Assembly (NCBI RefSeq): GCF_003044185.1
Contig: NZ_PYYB01000001.1
Location: 1,364,001-1,428,000, forward strand
DNA: 64,000 nt
Reading direction: 5' to 3'
Source of the DNA: Paraconexibacter algicola
GTDB lineage: Bacteria > Actinomycetota > Thermoleophilia > Solirubrobacterales > Solirubrobacteraceae
The notes under the pieces are model-generated. The model was not told where the DNA came from. It searched no databases and worked only from the letters and a program-made list of their open reading frames with translations. A program made the position numbers and the translations under genes. This document shows, piece after piece, positions 17,365 through 27,780 of the stretch; the stretch's first letter is position 1, and each line of letters opens with the position of its first letter.

Positions 17365-17829
17365 ATGGCGAAGCGGACGATCAACGGCATCGAGGAGCTC
17401 AAGTCCCTGGCGGGACAGGACCTCGGCAGCAGCGACTGGATCGAGATCGACCAGGGCACCATCCAGGCGTTCGCCGACGCGACCGGCGACCACCAGTGGA
17501 TCCACGTGGACGTCGAGCGCGCGCAGAAGGAGAGCCCGTTCGGCGGCCCGATCGCGCACGGCCTGCTGACCCTCTCGATCGGTCCGCGCCTGATGTTCGA
17601 CGTCTTCGAGATGACCGGGGTCGCCGGCGGCCTGAACTACGGCTACGGCAAGGTGCGCTTCCCCGCCCCCGTCCCGGCCGGCGCGAAGCTGCGCATGAAC
17701 GCGACGCTCACGAGCGTCGAGGACGTCCCCGGCGGCGTGCAGGCGGTCGTCACCCAGACCTTCGAGGTCGAGGGCGGCACGAAGCCGGTCTGCGTCGCCG
17801 AGGCGATGGTCCGCTTCTTCGGCGGCTGA
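17365..17829 (+). CDS. MaoC-type (R)-specific enoyl-CoA hydratase
   Basis: 154 residues with a hot-dog fold. The hydratase-2 motif ATGDHQWIHVD carries the catalytic Asp and His. FGGPIAHGLLTLS and GYGKVRFPAPV are typical of the family. It hydrates trans-2-enoyl-CoA to (R)-3-hydroxyacyl-CoA in fatty-acid or polyhydroxyalkanoate metabolism. It has a good ribosome-binding site (AGGAG, 17354-17358) six bases from the ATG and a TAGGAT hexamer at 17327-17332. Confidence 0.92.
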   Translation: MAKRTINGIEELKSLAGQDLGSSDWIEIDQGTIQAFADATGDHQWIHVDVERAQKESPFGGPIAHGLLTLSIGPRLMFDVFEMTGVAGGLNYGYGKVRFPAPVPAGAKLRMNATLTSVEDVPGGVQAVVTQTFEVEGGTKPVCVAEAMVRFFGG

Positions 17830-17844
17830 GCGCCGCCGCGCGGC

Positions 17845-19323
17845 TCAGCGGGCCCGGACGGTCGGGCCCGCGATCCCCCGGTACACGATCCGGTAGCTGC
17901 CGGCCCGCGGCACGGTCGCCTCGTAGCGGCCGTCCCGCTCCACGGTCGTCTCGGCCACGAGCACCCAGCGGCCCTTCGCGCGCCGCTCGACGCGCAGCCA
18001 CGACCCGGTGGTCGCGGGACGGATGCGGCCGACGAGCCGCGGCCCGGTGACCGCGCGCGGCGCGAACGACGAGGAGGCGCGCGCTCCCGGGGCGGCGCCG
18101 CCCGTGGTGCCGTCGCCGGGGGTCGGGGTGGGCGTCGGCGTCGGGGTCTTCTCCGGGGCGGGCTTCGCGGTCGTGGAGACGACCGTGAACGTCGCCCACG
18201 TGTCGAACAGGCCGAAGCGGCGGCGCAGCTCCGGTCCGGTGACGGTCGTGCGGCCGCCGGTCCCGACGACCTGCGCGCGCACGATCCGCGGCGACTTGCC
18301 CTTCTTCAGGATCTTGATGCTGCGAAAGCTGCCCTTGACGAGCCCGCGGAGCTTCGCCTGCGCCTGGCTCATCGTCAGCCGGTAGGGCCCCCAGGTGTGG
18401 CGCGGCGACTCGCTGTCGAACGGGTCGCGCACGCTGACGAGGTACGGCTTGGGCTCCGCTCCGAGGAAGCCGTTCTCGACGTTCTCCGTGCGACCGCCGG
18501 AGGTGGAGAAGAAGTACGTGACGATCGGCGTGCCCTGGTACGTGACGATCTGACGGGCGGTCTCGCGCACCGCCCGGTCCGTGCTCGCGGTCTCCGCGCC
18601 GACCCCGCCGTACACCTGCGAGCGCACGTCGGCGTAGTGCTGGAAGCCGTCGCCCGGCTTGTCGGTCGTGATCGCGTAGGTGCGGGCCGCGACGGCCTGC
18701 GCCTTCAGCGCCTCGATCGGCCAGCTCGACGGGCTCTCCTTGCTGACGACCCCGCGGACGTAGTCCTCCAGGCCGACGGCGTTGACCGCCAGCAGACCGT
18801 TGAGCGAGCCGCTGCGGAACTCCAGCGCGCCGCGGTAGCGCCCGCCGCTGATGCCGTTCTCGGCCCGGCCGCCGAGCCGGATCGAACCGCCCGCGGGCGC
18901 CTCGACGCGCAGCGGCGAGCGGTACGTGTCGAGCACCTTGCCGCCGGCGGTGCGCAGCGCCACGCCCTGGGAGGTGCGGGCCACGGAGTACGTGGCGTCC
19001 GGGTCCAGCGAGCGCTGCCCGCTGACCTTCGCCGCGCCGCTGAACGAGCCCGAGAACCCGGACTGCAGCAGCACCCGGATCTCCTGGTCGGTCCCGAGCC
19101 GCGACAGCGCAGTGCCCTGGTAGTAGTGGCCGAGGATCTGGTCGTAGGTCCGGCCGTTCTTCGCGAAGCCGAACGCCCCGTACTGGCTCATGCCGACCCC
19201 ATGCCCGAACCCGCGGCCCTTGATGACCAGGCGGGAGGCGGCGTCGGCGGCGGAGGCCCCCACGAGCCCGCTGGAGAGGGCGAGCGCGGTGGCGGCGGCG
19301 ATCGGGCGTCGGGACATGCGCAT
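17845..19323 (-). CDS. SpoIID/LytB-domain cell-wall protein
   Basis: 492 residues: signal peptide (about 1-29), a GRGFGHGVGMSQYGA segment (36-50), and the SpoIID core with the KES-P-S-S-W-P and EALKAQAVAARTYA motifs around residues 190-216. SpoIID proteins are lytic transglycosylases acting on denuded peptidoglycan in sporulating Firmicutes. Homologues occur widely in non-sporulating actinobacteria, where the role is probably wall remodelling. A Thr-Pro repeat linker leads to a C-terminal beta domain resembling those of the other exported proteins here. Two ATG codons (19323 and 19317) are possible. Confidence 0.88.
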   Translation of the reverse strand: MRMSRRPIAAATALALSSGLVGASAADAASRLVIKGRGFGHGVGMSQYGAFGFAKNGRTYDQILGHYYQGTALSRLGTDQEIRVLLQSGFSGSFSGAAKVSGQRSLDPDATYSVARTSQGVALRTAGGKVLDTYRSPLRVEAPAGGSIRLGGRAENGISGGRYRGALEFRSGSLNGLLAVNAVGLEDYVRGVVSKESPSSWPIEALKAQAVAARTYAITTDKPGDGFQHYADVRSQVYGGVGAETASTDRAVRETARQIVTYQGTPIVTYFFSTSGGRTENVENGFLGAEPKPYLVSVRDPFDSESPRHTWGPYRLTMSQAQAKLRGLVKGSFRSIKILKKGKSPRIVRAQVVGTGGRTTVTGPELRRRFGLFDTWATFTVVSTTAKPAPEKTPTPTPTPTPGDGTTGGAAPGARASSSFAPRAVTGPRLVGRIRPATTGSWLRVERRAKGRWVLVAETTVERDGRYEATVPRAGSYRIVYRGIAGPTVRAR

Positions 19324-19467
19324 CAGGGATCGGAACGCGTCCGTCGGGATCGAGTTGCGGTCGCGGGGACCGGACGGATCACGCAGTGGACGAGCGTACG
19401 TGACGGCGCGCCCCGGGGCGCCGCACGCGCCGGAGTGGCGCGCGGCGACGCGGGTAGCCTTCCCGCC

Positions 19468-20946
19468 ATGAGCTCGGGTCCCGACGCATCCCGCGAGGCC
19501 GCCGTCGTCGACGGCGTCCCCAAGCAGCTGTACATCGGCGGCACGTGGCGCGACGCGGGGGGCGGGGGCACCCTCGACGTCGACGACCCCTCCACCGGCG
19601 ACGTGCTGTGCGCGGTGGCCGACGGCACCGTCGCCGACGGGGACGCCGCGCTGGCCGCGGCGCACGCCGCCTTCCCGGACTGGCGCGACACGGCCCCGCG
19701 CGAGCGCGGCGAGGTCCTGCGGCGGGCGTTCGAGCTGATGACCGAGCGCACGGACGACCTCGCGCTGCTGATGACGCTCGAGATGGGCAAGCCGCTGGAG
19801 GAGTCGCGCGGCGAGATCGCCTACGCGGCCGCGTTCCTGCGCTGGTACGCGGAGGAGGCGGTGCGCATCGACGGCCGCTTCACCACGAGCGAGAACGGCA
19901 AGGGCCGGATCCTGACGATGCGCCGGCCGGTCGGGCCGTGCGTGTTCATCACGCCCTGGAACTTCCCGATGGCGATGGGGACCCGCAAGGTCGGCCCCGC
20001 GATCGCCGCCGGCTGCACGATGGTCGTCAAGCCGGCCCAGCAGACGCCGCTGAGCATGCTCGCGCTCGCGGCGATCCTCGAGGAGGCCGGCCTGCCGGGC
20101 GGCGTCTGCAACGTCGTCACGACGCACAGCACGGCGGAGGTGATGGCGCCGCTGATCGCCGACCCGCGCGCCCGCAAGCTGTCGTTCACCGGATCGACGC
20201 CGATCGGCAAGAAGCTCATCGAGCAGTCCGCCGAGCAGGTGCTCCGGGTCTCGATGGAGCTCGGCGGCAACGCGCCGTTCCTCGTGTTCGAGGACGCCGA
20301 TCTCGACGCGGCGATCGAGGGCGCGCTGATGGCGAAGATGCGCAACATCGGCGAGGCCTGCACGAGCGCGAACCGCTTCCTCGTGCACGAGGCGGTGGCC
20401 GACGACTTCGCGCGGCGACTGGCGCACGAGCTCGGCTCGATGAAGGTCGGGCGGGGCACCGAGGAGGGCGTGCGCGTCGGGCCGCTCATCGACGAGGCGG
20501 CCGTCGACAAGGTCACGGAGCTCGTCGGCGACGCGGTCGACCGCGGGGCGCAGGTGCTCACGGGCGGGGAGCGCGTCGGCGATCGCGGCCACTTCTACGC
20601 CCCGACCGTCCTCGCGGGCGTCGATCCGGACGCGCGCGTCAACCACGAGGAGATCTTCGGACCGGTCGCCCCGATCACGACGTTCTCGTCCGACGACGAG
20701 GCGATCGAGCGGGCCAACGACACCGAGTACGGCCTCGTCGCCTACGCGTACACGCGGGATCTCGCCCGCGCGTTCAAGGTCATGGAGGGCCTGGACACGG
20801 GGATGATCGGGCTCAACCAGGGGCTCGTCTCCAATGCGGGCGCCCCGTTCGGCGGCGTCAAGCAGTCCGGCTTCGGTCGCGAGGGCGGGCCGGAGGGGCT
20901 CGGCGAGTACCTGGAGACGCGCTACGTCGCGATGAACGTGCCGTAG
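19468..20946 (+). CDS. gabD: NAD(P)-dependent succinate-semialdehyde dehydrogenase
   Basis: 492 residues of the aldehyde dehydrogenase superfamily. The oxyanion-hole Asn is N165 (PWNFP), the base E264 (MELGGN) and the nucleophile C298 (GEACTSANR). The overall pattern fits succinate-semialdehyde dehydrogenase, which feeds GABA-derived carbon into the TCA cycle; related aldehydes cannot be excluded. A TAGCCT hexamer (19455-19460), seven bases before the ATG, indicates a leaderless transcript. It stands alone with no GABA transaminase nearby. Confidence 0.88.
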   Translation: MSSGPDASREAAVVDGVPKQLYIGGTWRDAGGGGTLDVDDPSTGDVLCAVADGTVADGDAALAAAHAAFPDWRDTAPRERGEVLRRAFELMTERTDDLALLMTLEMGKPLEESRGEIAYAAAFLRWYAEEAVRIDGRFTTSENGKGRILTMRRPVGPCVFITPWNFPMAMGTRKVGPAIAAGCTMVVKPAQQTPLSMLALAAILEEAGLPGGVCNVVTTHSTAEVMAPLIADPRARKLSFTGSTPIGKKLIEQSAEQVLRVSMELGGNAPFLVFEDADLDAAIEGALMAKMRNIGEACTSANRFLVHEAVADDFARRLAHELGSMKVGRGTEEGVRVGPLIDEAAVDKVTELVGDAVDRGAQVLTGGERVGDRGHFYAPTVLAGVDPDARVNHEEIFGPVAPITTFSSDDEAIERANDTEYGLVAYAYTRDLARAFKVMEGLDTGMIGLNQGLVSNAGAPFGGVKQSGFGREGGPEGLGEYLETRYVAMNVP

Positions 20947-21040
20947 GCCGACCTTGCAGCGCGACATCTGTCGCGCTGCGCCGCCGGTCGGGTGCCGGGT
21001 TCGACACGGGGACGGCCGCGCTCGCTACCCTCCGCCGTCG

Positions 21041-23035
21041 ATGCTTCCGGTCCGCCGCCAACCGAGGAGAGCGCTCCTCGGCGTCGCCGTCGTGGCTGCT
21101 GCCGCCGCCGTGGGGGTCCCCGTCGCCACCCAGGCCGACGGCGAGACCCAGGTCATCACCGAGGTGCGGCCCGCGCAGCTCGTGCCGAAGTCCAAGGCCC
21201 GGCCCGCCCCGACCGCCAGCGCCTCGTCGCTCTCGCAGACCGCGCCGAGCGTCATCAACAGCGGGCCGACCGGGCGCGTCGCGCTGACCGGTCCGTGGCG
21301 CGTGAAGACCGACCGCTACGACACCGGCTCGAGCAAGGGCTACCAGTCGGGGGCGTTCGACGGGCGAGCCGTCACGCTGCCGTACTCGCCCAACGCCCGC
21401 ACGCTCACCGGCAACGCCGGGGTCGAGAGCCATCGCGGCACCGTCGCCTGGTACCGGACGTCGTTCGCGGTCCAGAAGGCGGGCGACTACCGTCTGCGGT
21501 TCGAGTCGGTCAACCACCGCGCGACCGTCTACCTCGACGGCAGGAAGATCGGGACGCACGTCGGCGAGTACCTGCCGTTCGAGTTCCTCGTCGGCCTGAA
21601 GGCGGGCGTCGAGCACGAGCTCGTCGTGAAGGCCGACTGGCGCGGCCCGCTGCGGATGAAGCGCGAGGGCTGGCACCGCACCTGGTTCAACTTCGGCGGC
21701 ATCAACCGCGAGGTCACGCTGCGCCCGGTGGGCGACAGCGAGCTGACCGCCCCGACGATCAACACGCGCCTGCAGCCGGACGGCAGCGCGAAGGTCGACA
21801 TCACGGTCCACGCGAAGAACCGCATCGACAGCCGCGCGCTCGGCGTCATCGGGGTGCTGCGCCGCGGGGACGAGCGCTACGAGCTCGACTTCCCCGACCT
21901 GGTCGTGCCCCGGCGCGGCACGAAGATCCTCTACGCGCAGGTCACGGTGCCCAAGCCCGCGCTGTGGGAGCCCGGCTCCCCGAACCTCTACGACCTCGAG
22001 CTCGGCGTCCCCGGCGAGTCCGGCTACGTGCAGAAGGTCGGGCTGCGGCAGGTCCAGCGCGACGGCACGAAGCTCCTGCTCAACGGCAAGCGCGTGGAGC
22101 TGCACGGCGCATCCATCCACGAGGACGCGAAGGGCCGCGGTGACGCCGTCACCGGCGCGGACATGGACGCGCTCGTCGAGGACCTGAAGTCGATCGGCGC
22201 GAACGCGACCCGGGCGCAGCATCCGCTGCACCCGGCGCTGCTCGAGCGGCTCGACGCGGCGGGCATCCTCCTGTGGATGGGCGTCGGCCCGGTCGACGCC
22301 CCTGGCGCGTGGACCTCGCGCGGCCCGCGGCTGCTCGCGCAGGCGAAGAGCCGGGTGCGCGCGTCGTACTTCCAGGCCCAGCCGCACCCGTCGCTGATCG
22401 TCTGGAACCTCGTCAACGAGATCGCCGGCAACGGGCACCCGGCCGGCCAGGTGCCGTACATCCAGTCGATGTCGGCCGAGCTCAAGCGCCGCGATCCGGG
22501 CCGCCTCGTCGCGCTGGACATCTGGGGCGCGCATCCGCCGAAGGTCGCGGGGCCGGTGTACCGGAACATCGACGCGATCGGTGACACGAACTACATCGGC
22601 TGGTACGAGCTGACCAAGGCGCCGCGCCAGACGGTCCGCAACGCGATCCGCACGCACATCACGGACCTGCAGAAGATCTTCCCGGACAAGATCATGGTCG
22701 TCACCGAGTTCGGGGCGGAGGCCAACGACCTCAACCCGACGAACCGGCCGGGCGGCTTCCGCTTCCAGGCGGACCTGCTGCGGCTGCACCTCGACGAGTA
22801 CGCGAAGATCGAGGACCTGTCGGGCGCCCTGGTCTGGAACTTGCGGGACTTCGCGGTCGCGCCGTCGTTCGCGGGTGGCTCGATCCGCAAGCAGGTGCCC
22901 GAGATCCGCATCGTCAAGGGCATCAACCAGAAGGGCCTGTTCGAGTACGCCGGACGCCGCAAGCGCAGCGCCGACGTCGTGCAGGGCGCGATCACCCGGG
23001 CGCTCGCCCGGACCGCGGCCGGCGCCGGCGGCTGA
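21041..23035 (+). CDS. Exported glycoside hydrolase family 2 enzyme
   Basis: 664 residues. ATG at 21041 is preferred: a TACCCT hexamer lies nine bases before it and the protein then starts with an Arg-rich signal sequence (core about 10-25). GH2 domains follow in the usual order. General acid/base is E460 (LVNEIAG) and nucleophile E556 (VTEFGAEA). It shares many segments with the GH2 enzyme at 14335-16407 but lacks the C-terminal membrane helix, so one is probably released and the other anchored. Substrate unknown. Confidence 0.88.
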   Translation: MLPVRRQPRRALLGVAVVAAAAAVGVPVATQADGETQVITEVRPAQLVPKSKARPAPTASASSLSQTAPSVINSGPTGRVALTGPWRVKTDRYDTGSSKGYQSGAFDGRAVTLPYSPNARTLTGNAGVESHRGTVAWYRTSFAVQKAGDYRLRFESVNHRATVYLDGRKIGTHVGEYLPFEFLVGLKAGVEHELVVKADWRGPLRMKREGWHRTWFNFGGINREVTLRPVGDSELTAPTINTRLQPDGSAKVDITVHAKNRIDSRALGVIGVLRRGDERYELDFPDLVVPRRGTKILYAQVTVPKPALWEPGSPNLYDLELGVPGESGYVQKVGLRQVQRDGTKLLLNGKRVELHGASIHEDAKGRGDAVTGADMDALVEDLKSIGANATRAQHPLHPALLERLDAAGILLWMGVGPVDAPGAWTSRGPRLLAQAKSRVRASYFQAQPHPSLIVWNLVNEIAGNGHPAGQVPYIQSMSAELKRRDPGRLVALDIWGAHPPKVAGPVYRNIDAIGDTNYIGWYELTKAPRQTVRNAIRTHITDLQKIFPDKIMVVTEFGAEANDLNPTNRPGGFRFQADLLRLHLDEYAKIEDLSGALVWNLRDFAVAPSFAGGSIRKQVPEIRIVKGINQKGLFEYAGRRKRSADVVQGAITRALARTAAGAGG

Positions 23036-23038
23036 GCC

Positions 23039-23368
23039 CTACGGGCAGCGCGGCGGGGAGGCCGCCGCGGCGCGCGCGGCCTCGCCGGCGGCGCGGGCGA
23101 TCGCCGTCGTCATGGCGGCGGCGCGCGCGACGGTGAGCGAGAGGAACGCGGAGGTGCTCGTGCGGCCCGCGTCGTGGCGCGTCCGCTGGGCGAACAGCTC
23201 GAGCTCGAAGCGCGCGGCGACCGGGAGGTCCTCGACGGCGCGGGGGAACGTGCACGCGCTCGCGGCCGTGCGCGCGGCGGGCGCGGTGGCCGGCGCGGCG
23301 GCGGGGATCGCGGCGGCGGCGGCGATGAGGGCGATCAGGCGGAGCGGGCGGCGGGGGCGCGTGCGCAT
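23039..23368 (-). CDS. Small secreted Ala-rich protein
   Basis: 109 residues from ATG 23368: an Arg-rich start, a strong signal-peptide core (Leu/Ile/Ala, about 9-30), then an Ala/Arg-rich helical mature part with two cysteines. It ends 3 bases from the convergent GH2 gene. No family recognised. Codon use and the signal peptide support a real gene. Confidence 0.55.
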   Translation of the reverse strand: MRTRPRRPLRLIALIAAAAAIPAAAPATAPAARTAASACTFPRAVEDLPVAARFELELFAQRTRHDAGRTSTSAFLSLTVARAAAMTTAIARAAGEAARAAAASPPRCP

Positions 23369-23672
23369 GCCGTGATGGTGGCGAAGACCGCAGAGAACTG
23401 CAATTCGGTCTGTCGATGTGCTGGTCCGCGGCGCGTCGGGCGGGCGCGGCGGGCCCGGGCGGTCGCGCCCGGGGCACGCTGGGCGCCTTGGAGCGGCGGG
23501 CGCGCCGCGCTCGGCGGTTCTGGGTGATCTGGGGCCCGTATGCGGCCTCCGGATCACCCGGTTCGGCGGCGCGGACCGCCCGGCCGGGCGGTTCTGGGTG
23601 ATCCGGGACCCATATCTGGCCCGCAGATCACCCAGTTCGGGGCGGGCGCCGGGGCGCCCGCGCCCGCGTCCG
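23369..23672. other. Intergenic stretch holding a duplicated palindromic element
   Basis: About 300 bases with no convincing gene. The left part (23369-23510) is featureless G+C-rich sequence, including the putative promoter of the small secreted protein. The right part holds the two-copy palindromic repeat annotated separately. Confidence 0.6.
23513..23640. repeat. Two 54-bp imperfect palindromes in direct repeat
   Basis: Copies at 23513-23566 and 23587-23640 (74-bp period) align without gaps with about nine mismatches. Each is an imperfect palindrome with arms CTGGGTGATC and GATCACCC(A/G)G around a ~24-base centre. They lie just downstream of the fumarase stop codon. They could be a repeat family of the REP type or a tandem terminator. 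Confidence 0.65.
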
Positions 23673-24998
<1,326 letters not shown>

Positions 24999-25096
24999 GC
25001 GGTTCGTGCTCCTGTCGGGTGACGGGTGGGGTTCGGAGCGGTCAACCCTACTCCGCGGGCGCGCCCCGTCCGTTCCGGGCGCGGCGGCCGGTCGCC

Positions 25097-25945
25097 TCAA
25101 CGCTGGCCGCAGAACGCGACGAGCTCGCGGGCGACCCCGACCGGGTCGTCGTAGGCCATCAGGTAGCCGGCGGACTCGAGCACCCGCAGCTGCCCGTCGG
25201 GCAGCAGGTCGAGCGCCTCGCGCGCGGTGGCGAGCGGATGGTGCGGGTCGGCGCCCGCCCACAGCAGCAGCGTCGGCACCGTCAGCGCCGGGTAGGCGTC
25301 GAGCAGGTCACGCTCGGCGAGCGTCGGCCAGTCGGCGGCGAACCGCGCCCACGACCGCGCGAGGTTCGCGTTGCCGCCGACGTCCTGGAAGGCGTGGCGC
25401 ACCAGGTCGCGAGCGGCCGGGTTGTCCGTCGCAGTCAGCGACGCCCCGTAGGCGGGACGGAACACCGCGCGCGCCGCGTGCGAGAGCGTGCGGTCCAGTC
25501 CGGGGACGGCGCCGGCCCGGGCCGCGAGCCGCCAGGCACGCCGGCGCGGCATCGGGGTCCCCGGCGGGCGGTGCAGCGGCGTCGGCATGATCACGGCGCG
25601 CCGCGGCCGCAGCGTCCCGCGCGCGATCGCGCGCACGAGGATCTCGGCGCCGAGGCCGTGCCCGGCGACGAGCGGCCGCGGCCCGCACGTGTCGTGGCAG
25701 AACGCGCCGACCACCTCGGCGAACCAGTCGCGCGAGTACGGGTGGCGCGGACGGTCCTCGCTGTCGCCGTGCAGCGGCAGGTCGGGAAGCACGACGCGGA
25801 AGCGGTGGGTGAGGTGCTCGACGGCGGGCTCCCACTCCCGGTGGTTCAGCAGCGCGGAGTGCAGGAGGCAGAGCCCGGGGCCGGTGCCCGCCTCCCGGTA
25901 GGCGACGCGGGCGCCGTCGTGGTGGTGGAAGAGCCGCAGCTTCAC
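25097..25945 (-). CDS. Alpha/beta-hydrolase-fold protein lacking the catalytic Ser and His
   Basis: 282 residues from a GTG that overlaps the stop of the upstream lipoprotein gene (GTGA, 25942-25945). The fold is recognisable: LCLLHSAL oxyanion loop, nucleophile elbow, Leu-rich strand before G-A-D-P-H-H, and the C-terminal A-G-Y segment. The elbow reads A-G-H-G97-L-G, with glycine where G-H-S-L-G carries the nucleophile. The position of the catalytic His reads Tyr (Y261, SAGYLMAYDDP). Both changes are single-base differences from the normal codons. It may be a non-enzymatic binding or scaffolding member of the family, or a decaying gene; the intact frame favours the former. Confidence 0.8.
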   Translation of the reverse strand: MKLRLFHHHDGARVAYREAGTGPGLCLLHSALLNHREWEPAVEHLTHRFRVVLPDLPLHGDSEDRPRHPYSRDWFAEVVGAFCHDTCGPRPLVAGHGLGAEILVRAIARGTLRPRRAVIMPTPLHRPPGTPMPRRRAWRLAARAGAVPGLDRTLSHAARAVFRPAYGASLTATDNPAARDLVRHAFQDVGGNANLARSWARFAADWPTLAERDLLDAYPALTVPTLLLWAGADPHHPLATAREALDLLPDGQLRVLESAGYLMAYDDPVGVARELVAFCGQR

Positions 25946-26403
25946 CCGGCGCGCTTCCCGTCGGCGCGCCCGGCGGCCAGCGCGGCGGCGAGCGCCGGGG
26001 CCAGCTCGAGCCGTCCGGCGACGAGGCCGACGCGGCGGGCGAGCTCGAGGCTCAGGCCGTTGGTCCGTGCGGCGCCGCGCTCGGTGGCGCCGACGAGCCA
26101 GCCGAGCTGGCGCGCCGCGGCCGCGTCCTGGCGCTCCTCGACGCGCTCGACGAGGTGGTCGGCGGCGGAGGTCAGGACGACCCCGAGCCGCTGCAGGTCC
26201 GCGTCCTTGACGACCCGCTCGGCGCAGTCCGACAGCGAGGTGCCGTCGGGGAGCACGACGGGGCCGCCGGTCGCCGCGTTCTCGAGCGCGCGCTCGATCG
26301 GCACCGGGTCCACGAGGCACAGCTCGCTGACCGTCGGCCGCTCGTCACCGCATGCGGTGAGCGAGAGGACGGAGAGGCTCGCCAGGAACGCCGGCATCCG
26401 CAC
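25942..26403 (-). CDS. Putative lipoprotein
   Basis: 153 residues with a type II signal peptide ending in a lipobox (L-S-L-T-A-C18), then a mature helical domain with two further cysteines. Starts at GTG 26403, six bases from a TACGAT hexamer on this strand; ATG 26397 is an alternative. Function unknown. Four-base overlap with the alpha/beta-hydrolase-like gene suggests the two products work together at the membrane surface. It is divergent from the MATE transporter gene with a 23-bp gap. Confidence 0.7.
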   Translation of the reverse strand: MRMPAFLASLSVLSLTACGDERPTVSELCLVDPVPIERALENAATGGPVVLPDGTSLSDCAERVVKDADLQRLGVVLTSAADHLVERVEERQDAAAARQLGWLVGATERGAARTNGLSLELARRVGLVAGRLELAPALAAALAAGRADGKRAG

Positions 26404-26426
26404 GGACCGATCGTAGAGTGCCGGGC
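26404..26426. promoter_or_regulatory. Back-to-back minimal promoters, lipoprotein / MATE
   Basis: In this 23-bp gap, TACGAT (minus, 26410-26415) is six bases before GTG 26403, and TAGAGT (plus, 26414-26419) is seven bases before GTG 26427. The two hexamers share two bases. This spacing is as expected for leaderless transcripts in both directions. Confidence 0.55.
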
Positions 26427-27731
26427 GTGCTCCGCTCGCCGCACGACCGCGAGATCGTCGCGCTGGCGCTCCCCGCGCTCGGCGCGCTGGCGGCCGAGCC
26501 GCTGTACCTGCTCGTCGACACGGCGATCGTCGGGCACCTCGGCACGCGCGAGCTGGCGGCGCTGGCGCTGGCCGCGAGCGTGCTCGGCGTCGTCACCGCG
26601 CTGTGCAACTTCCTCGCCTACGGCACCACCGCGCAGGTCGCCCGGCTGAGCGGCGCCGGGGAGGGCGACCGCGCCCGCGAGATCGCCGCGCAGGCGTTCT
26701 GGCTCTCGCTCGGGCTCGGGCTGCTCGTGGCGCTGGCGGTGATCGCGCTCGCCGACCCGCTCGTGGCGCTGCTCGGCGGGGAGGGGGAGACCGCGGACCT
26801 CGCGGCGCGCTACCTGCGGCTGTCGGCGATCGGCCTGCCGGCCGCGCTGCTCGCGCTCGGAGGGCAGGGCTTCCTGCGCGGGGTCGCCGATCTGCGCACC
26901 CCGCTGGTGATCCTCGGGGTGGCGAACCTCGTCAACGCGATCCTCGAGGTCGTGCTGGTCTACGGCTTGGACACCGGTCTCGACGGCTCCGCGCTGGGCA
27001 CCGTCGTCGCGCAGGCCGGCATGGGCGTCGCCTTCGCGGTGCTGCTGCTGCGTGGCGGGGGACCGGGCGTGTCGCGCCGTCCGCGCCCGGACCTGCTGCG
27101 CCCGCTCTTGCGCATGGGCGGGGACATCGTCGTGCGGACCGCCGCGCTCCTGGGCGCGTTCGTGCTCGCGAGCGCGGTCGTCGCGCGCGCCGGCGAGCCG
27201 AGCCTCGCCGCGCACCAGATCGCGTTCCAGCTGTTCGTCTTCCTCGCGTTGACGCTCGACGCGCTCGCGATCGCCGGTCAGGTGCTCGTCGGCCGGCGGC
27301 TCGGCGCGCGCGACGCGGCCGGTGCCGCGGCGGTGGGTCGCCGGCTCGTCGTGCTGTCGGCGGCGCTCGGCGTCGCGGTCGCGCTGCTGCTGCTCGCGGG
27401 CCGCTCCTTGATCCCGCAGGCGTTCACCGGGGACGACGCGGTGCTCGAGCGCGCCGGGGCGCTGTGGCCGCTGTTCGCGCTGCTGCTGCCGCTCGGGGCG
27501 GTGACGTTCGCGTTCGACGGCATCCTCATCGGGGCGGGCGACACGCGGTTCCTGGCGGGCGCGATGGTCCTCGCCCTGCTCGCGTTCGCCCCGGTGGCGC
27601 TGCTGGCGCTGCACCGCGGCTGGGGCGTGGTCGGCGTCTGGGCCGGGCTGAACTGGCTGATCGTCGTGCGCGCCGCGAGCACGGGCTGGCGGTTCCGCAG
27701 CGGCCGCTGGGCGGTCGTCGGCGCCCGCTGA
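26427..27731 (+). CDS. MATE-family multidrug/organic-cation efflux transporter (DinF type)
   Basis: 434 residues with about twelve hydrophobic segments, including the family patterns DTAIVGHLG in helix 1-2 and GQGFLRG midway. MATE proteins export cationic drugs or metabolites using Na+ or H+ gradients. GTG 26427 is chosen because TAGAGT lies seven bases upstream; GTG 26418 would lie inside that hexamer. Substrate unknown. Confidence 0.9.
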   Translation: MLRSPHDREIVALALPALGALAAEPLYLLVDTAIVGHLGTRELAALALAASVLGVVTALCNFLAYGTTAQVARLSGAGEGDRAREIAAQAFWLSLGLGLLVALAVIALADPLVALLGGEGETADLAARYLRLSAIGLPAALLALGGQGFLRGVADLRTPLVILGVANLVNAILEVVLVYGLDTGLDGSALGTVVAQAGMGVAFAVLLLRGGGPGVSRRPRPDLLRPLLRMGGDIVVRTAALLGAFVLASAVVARAGEPSLAAHQIAFQLFVFLALTLDALAIAGQVLVGRRLGARDAAGAAAVGRRLVVLSAALGVAVALLLLAGRSLIPQAFTGDDAVLERAGALWPLFALLLPLGAVTFAFDGILIGAGDTRFLAGAMVLALLAFAPVALLALHRGWGVVGVWAGLNWLIVVRAASTGWRFRSGRWAVVGAR

Positions 27732-27780
27732 ACGCTGCCCGAAGCTCCCGAACCCGACCGGAGCGCACCTTCCCCCGCGC

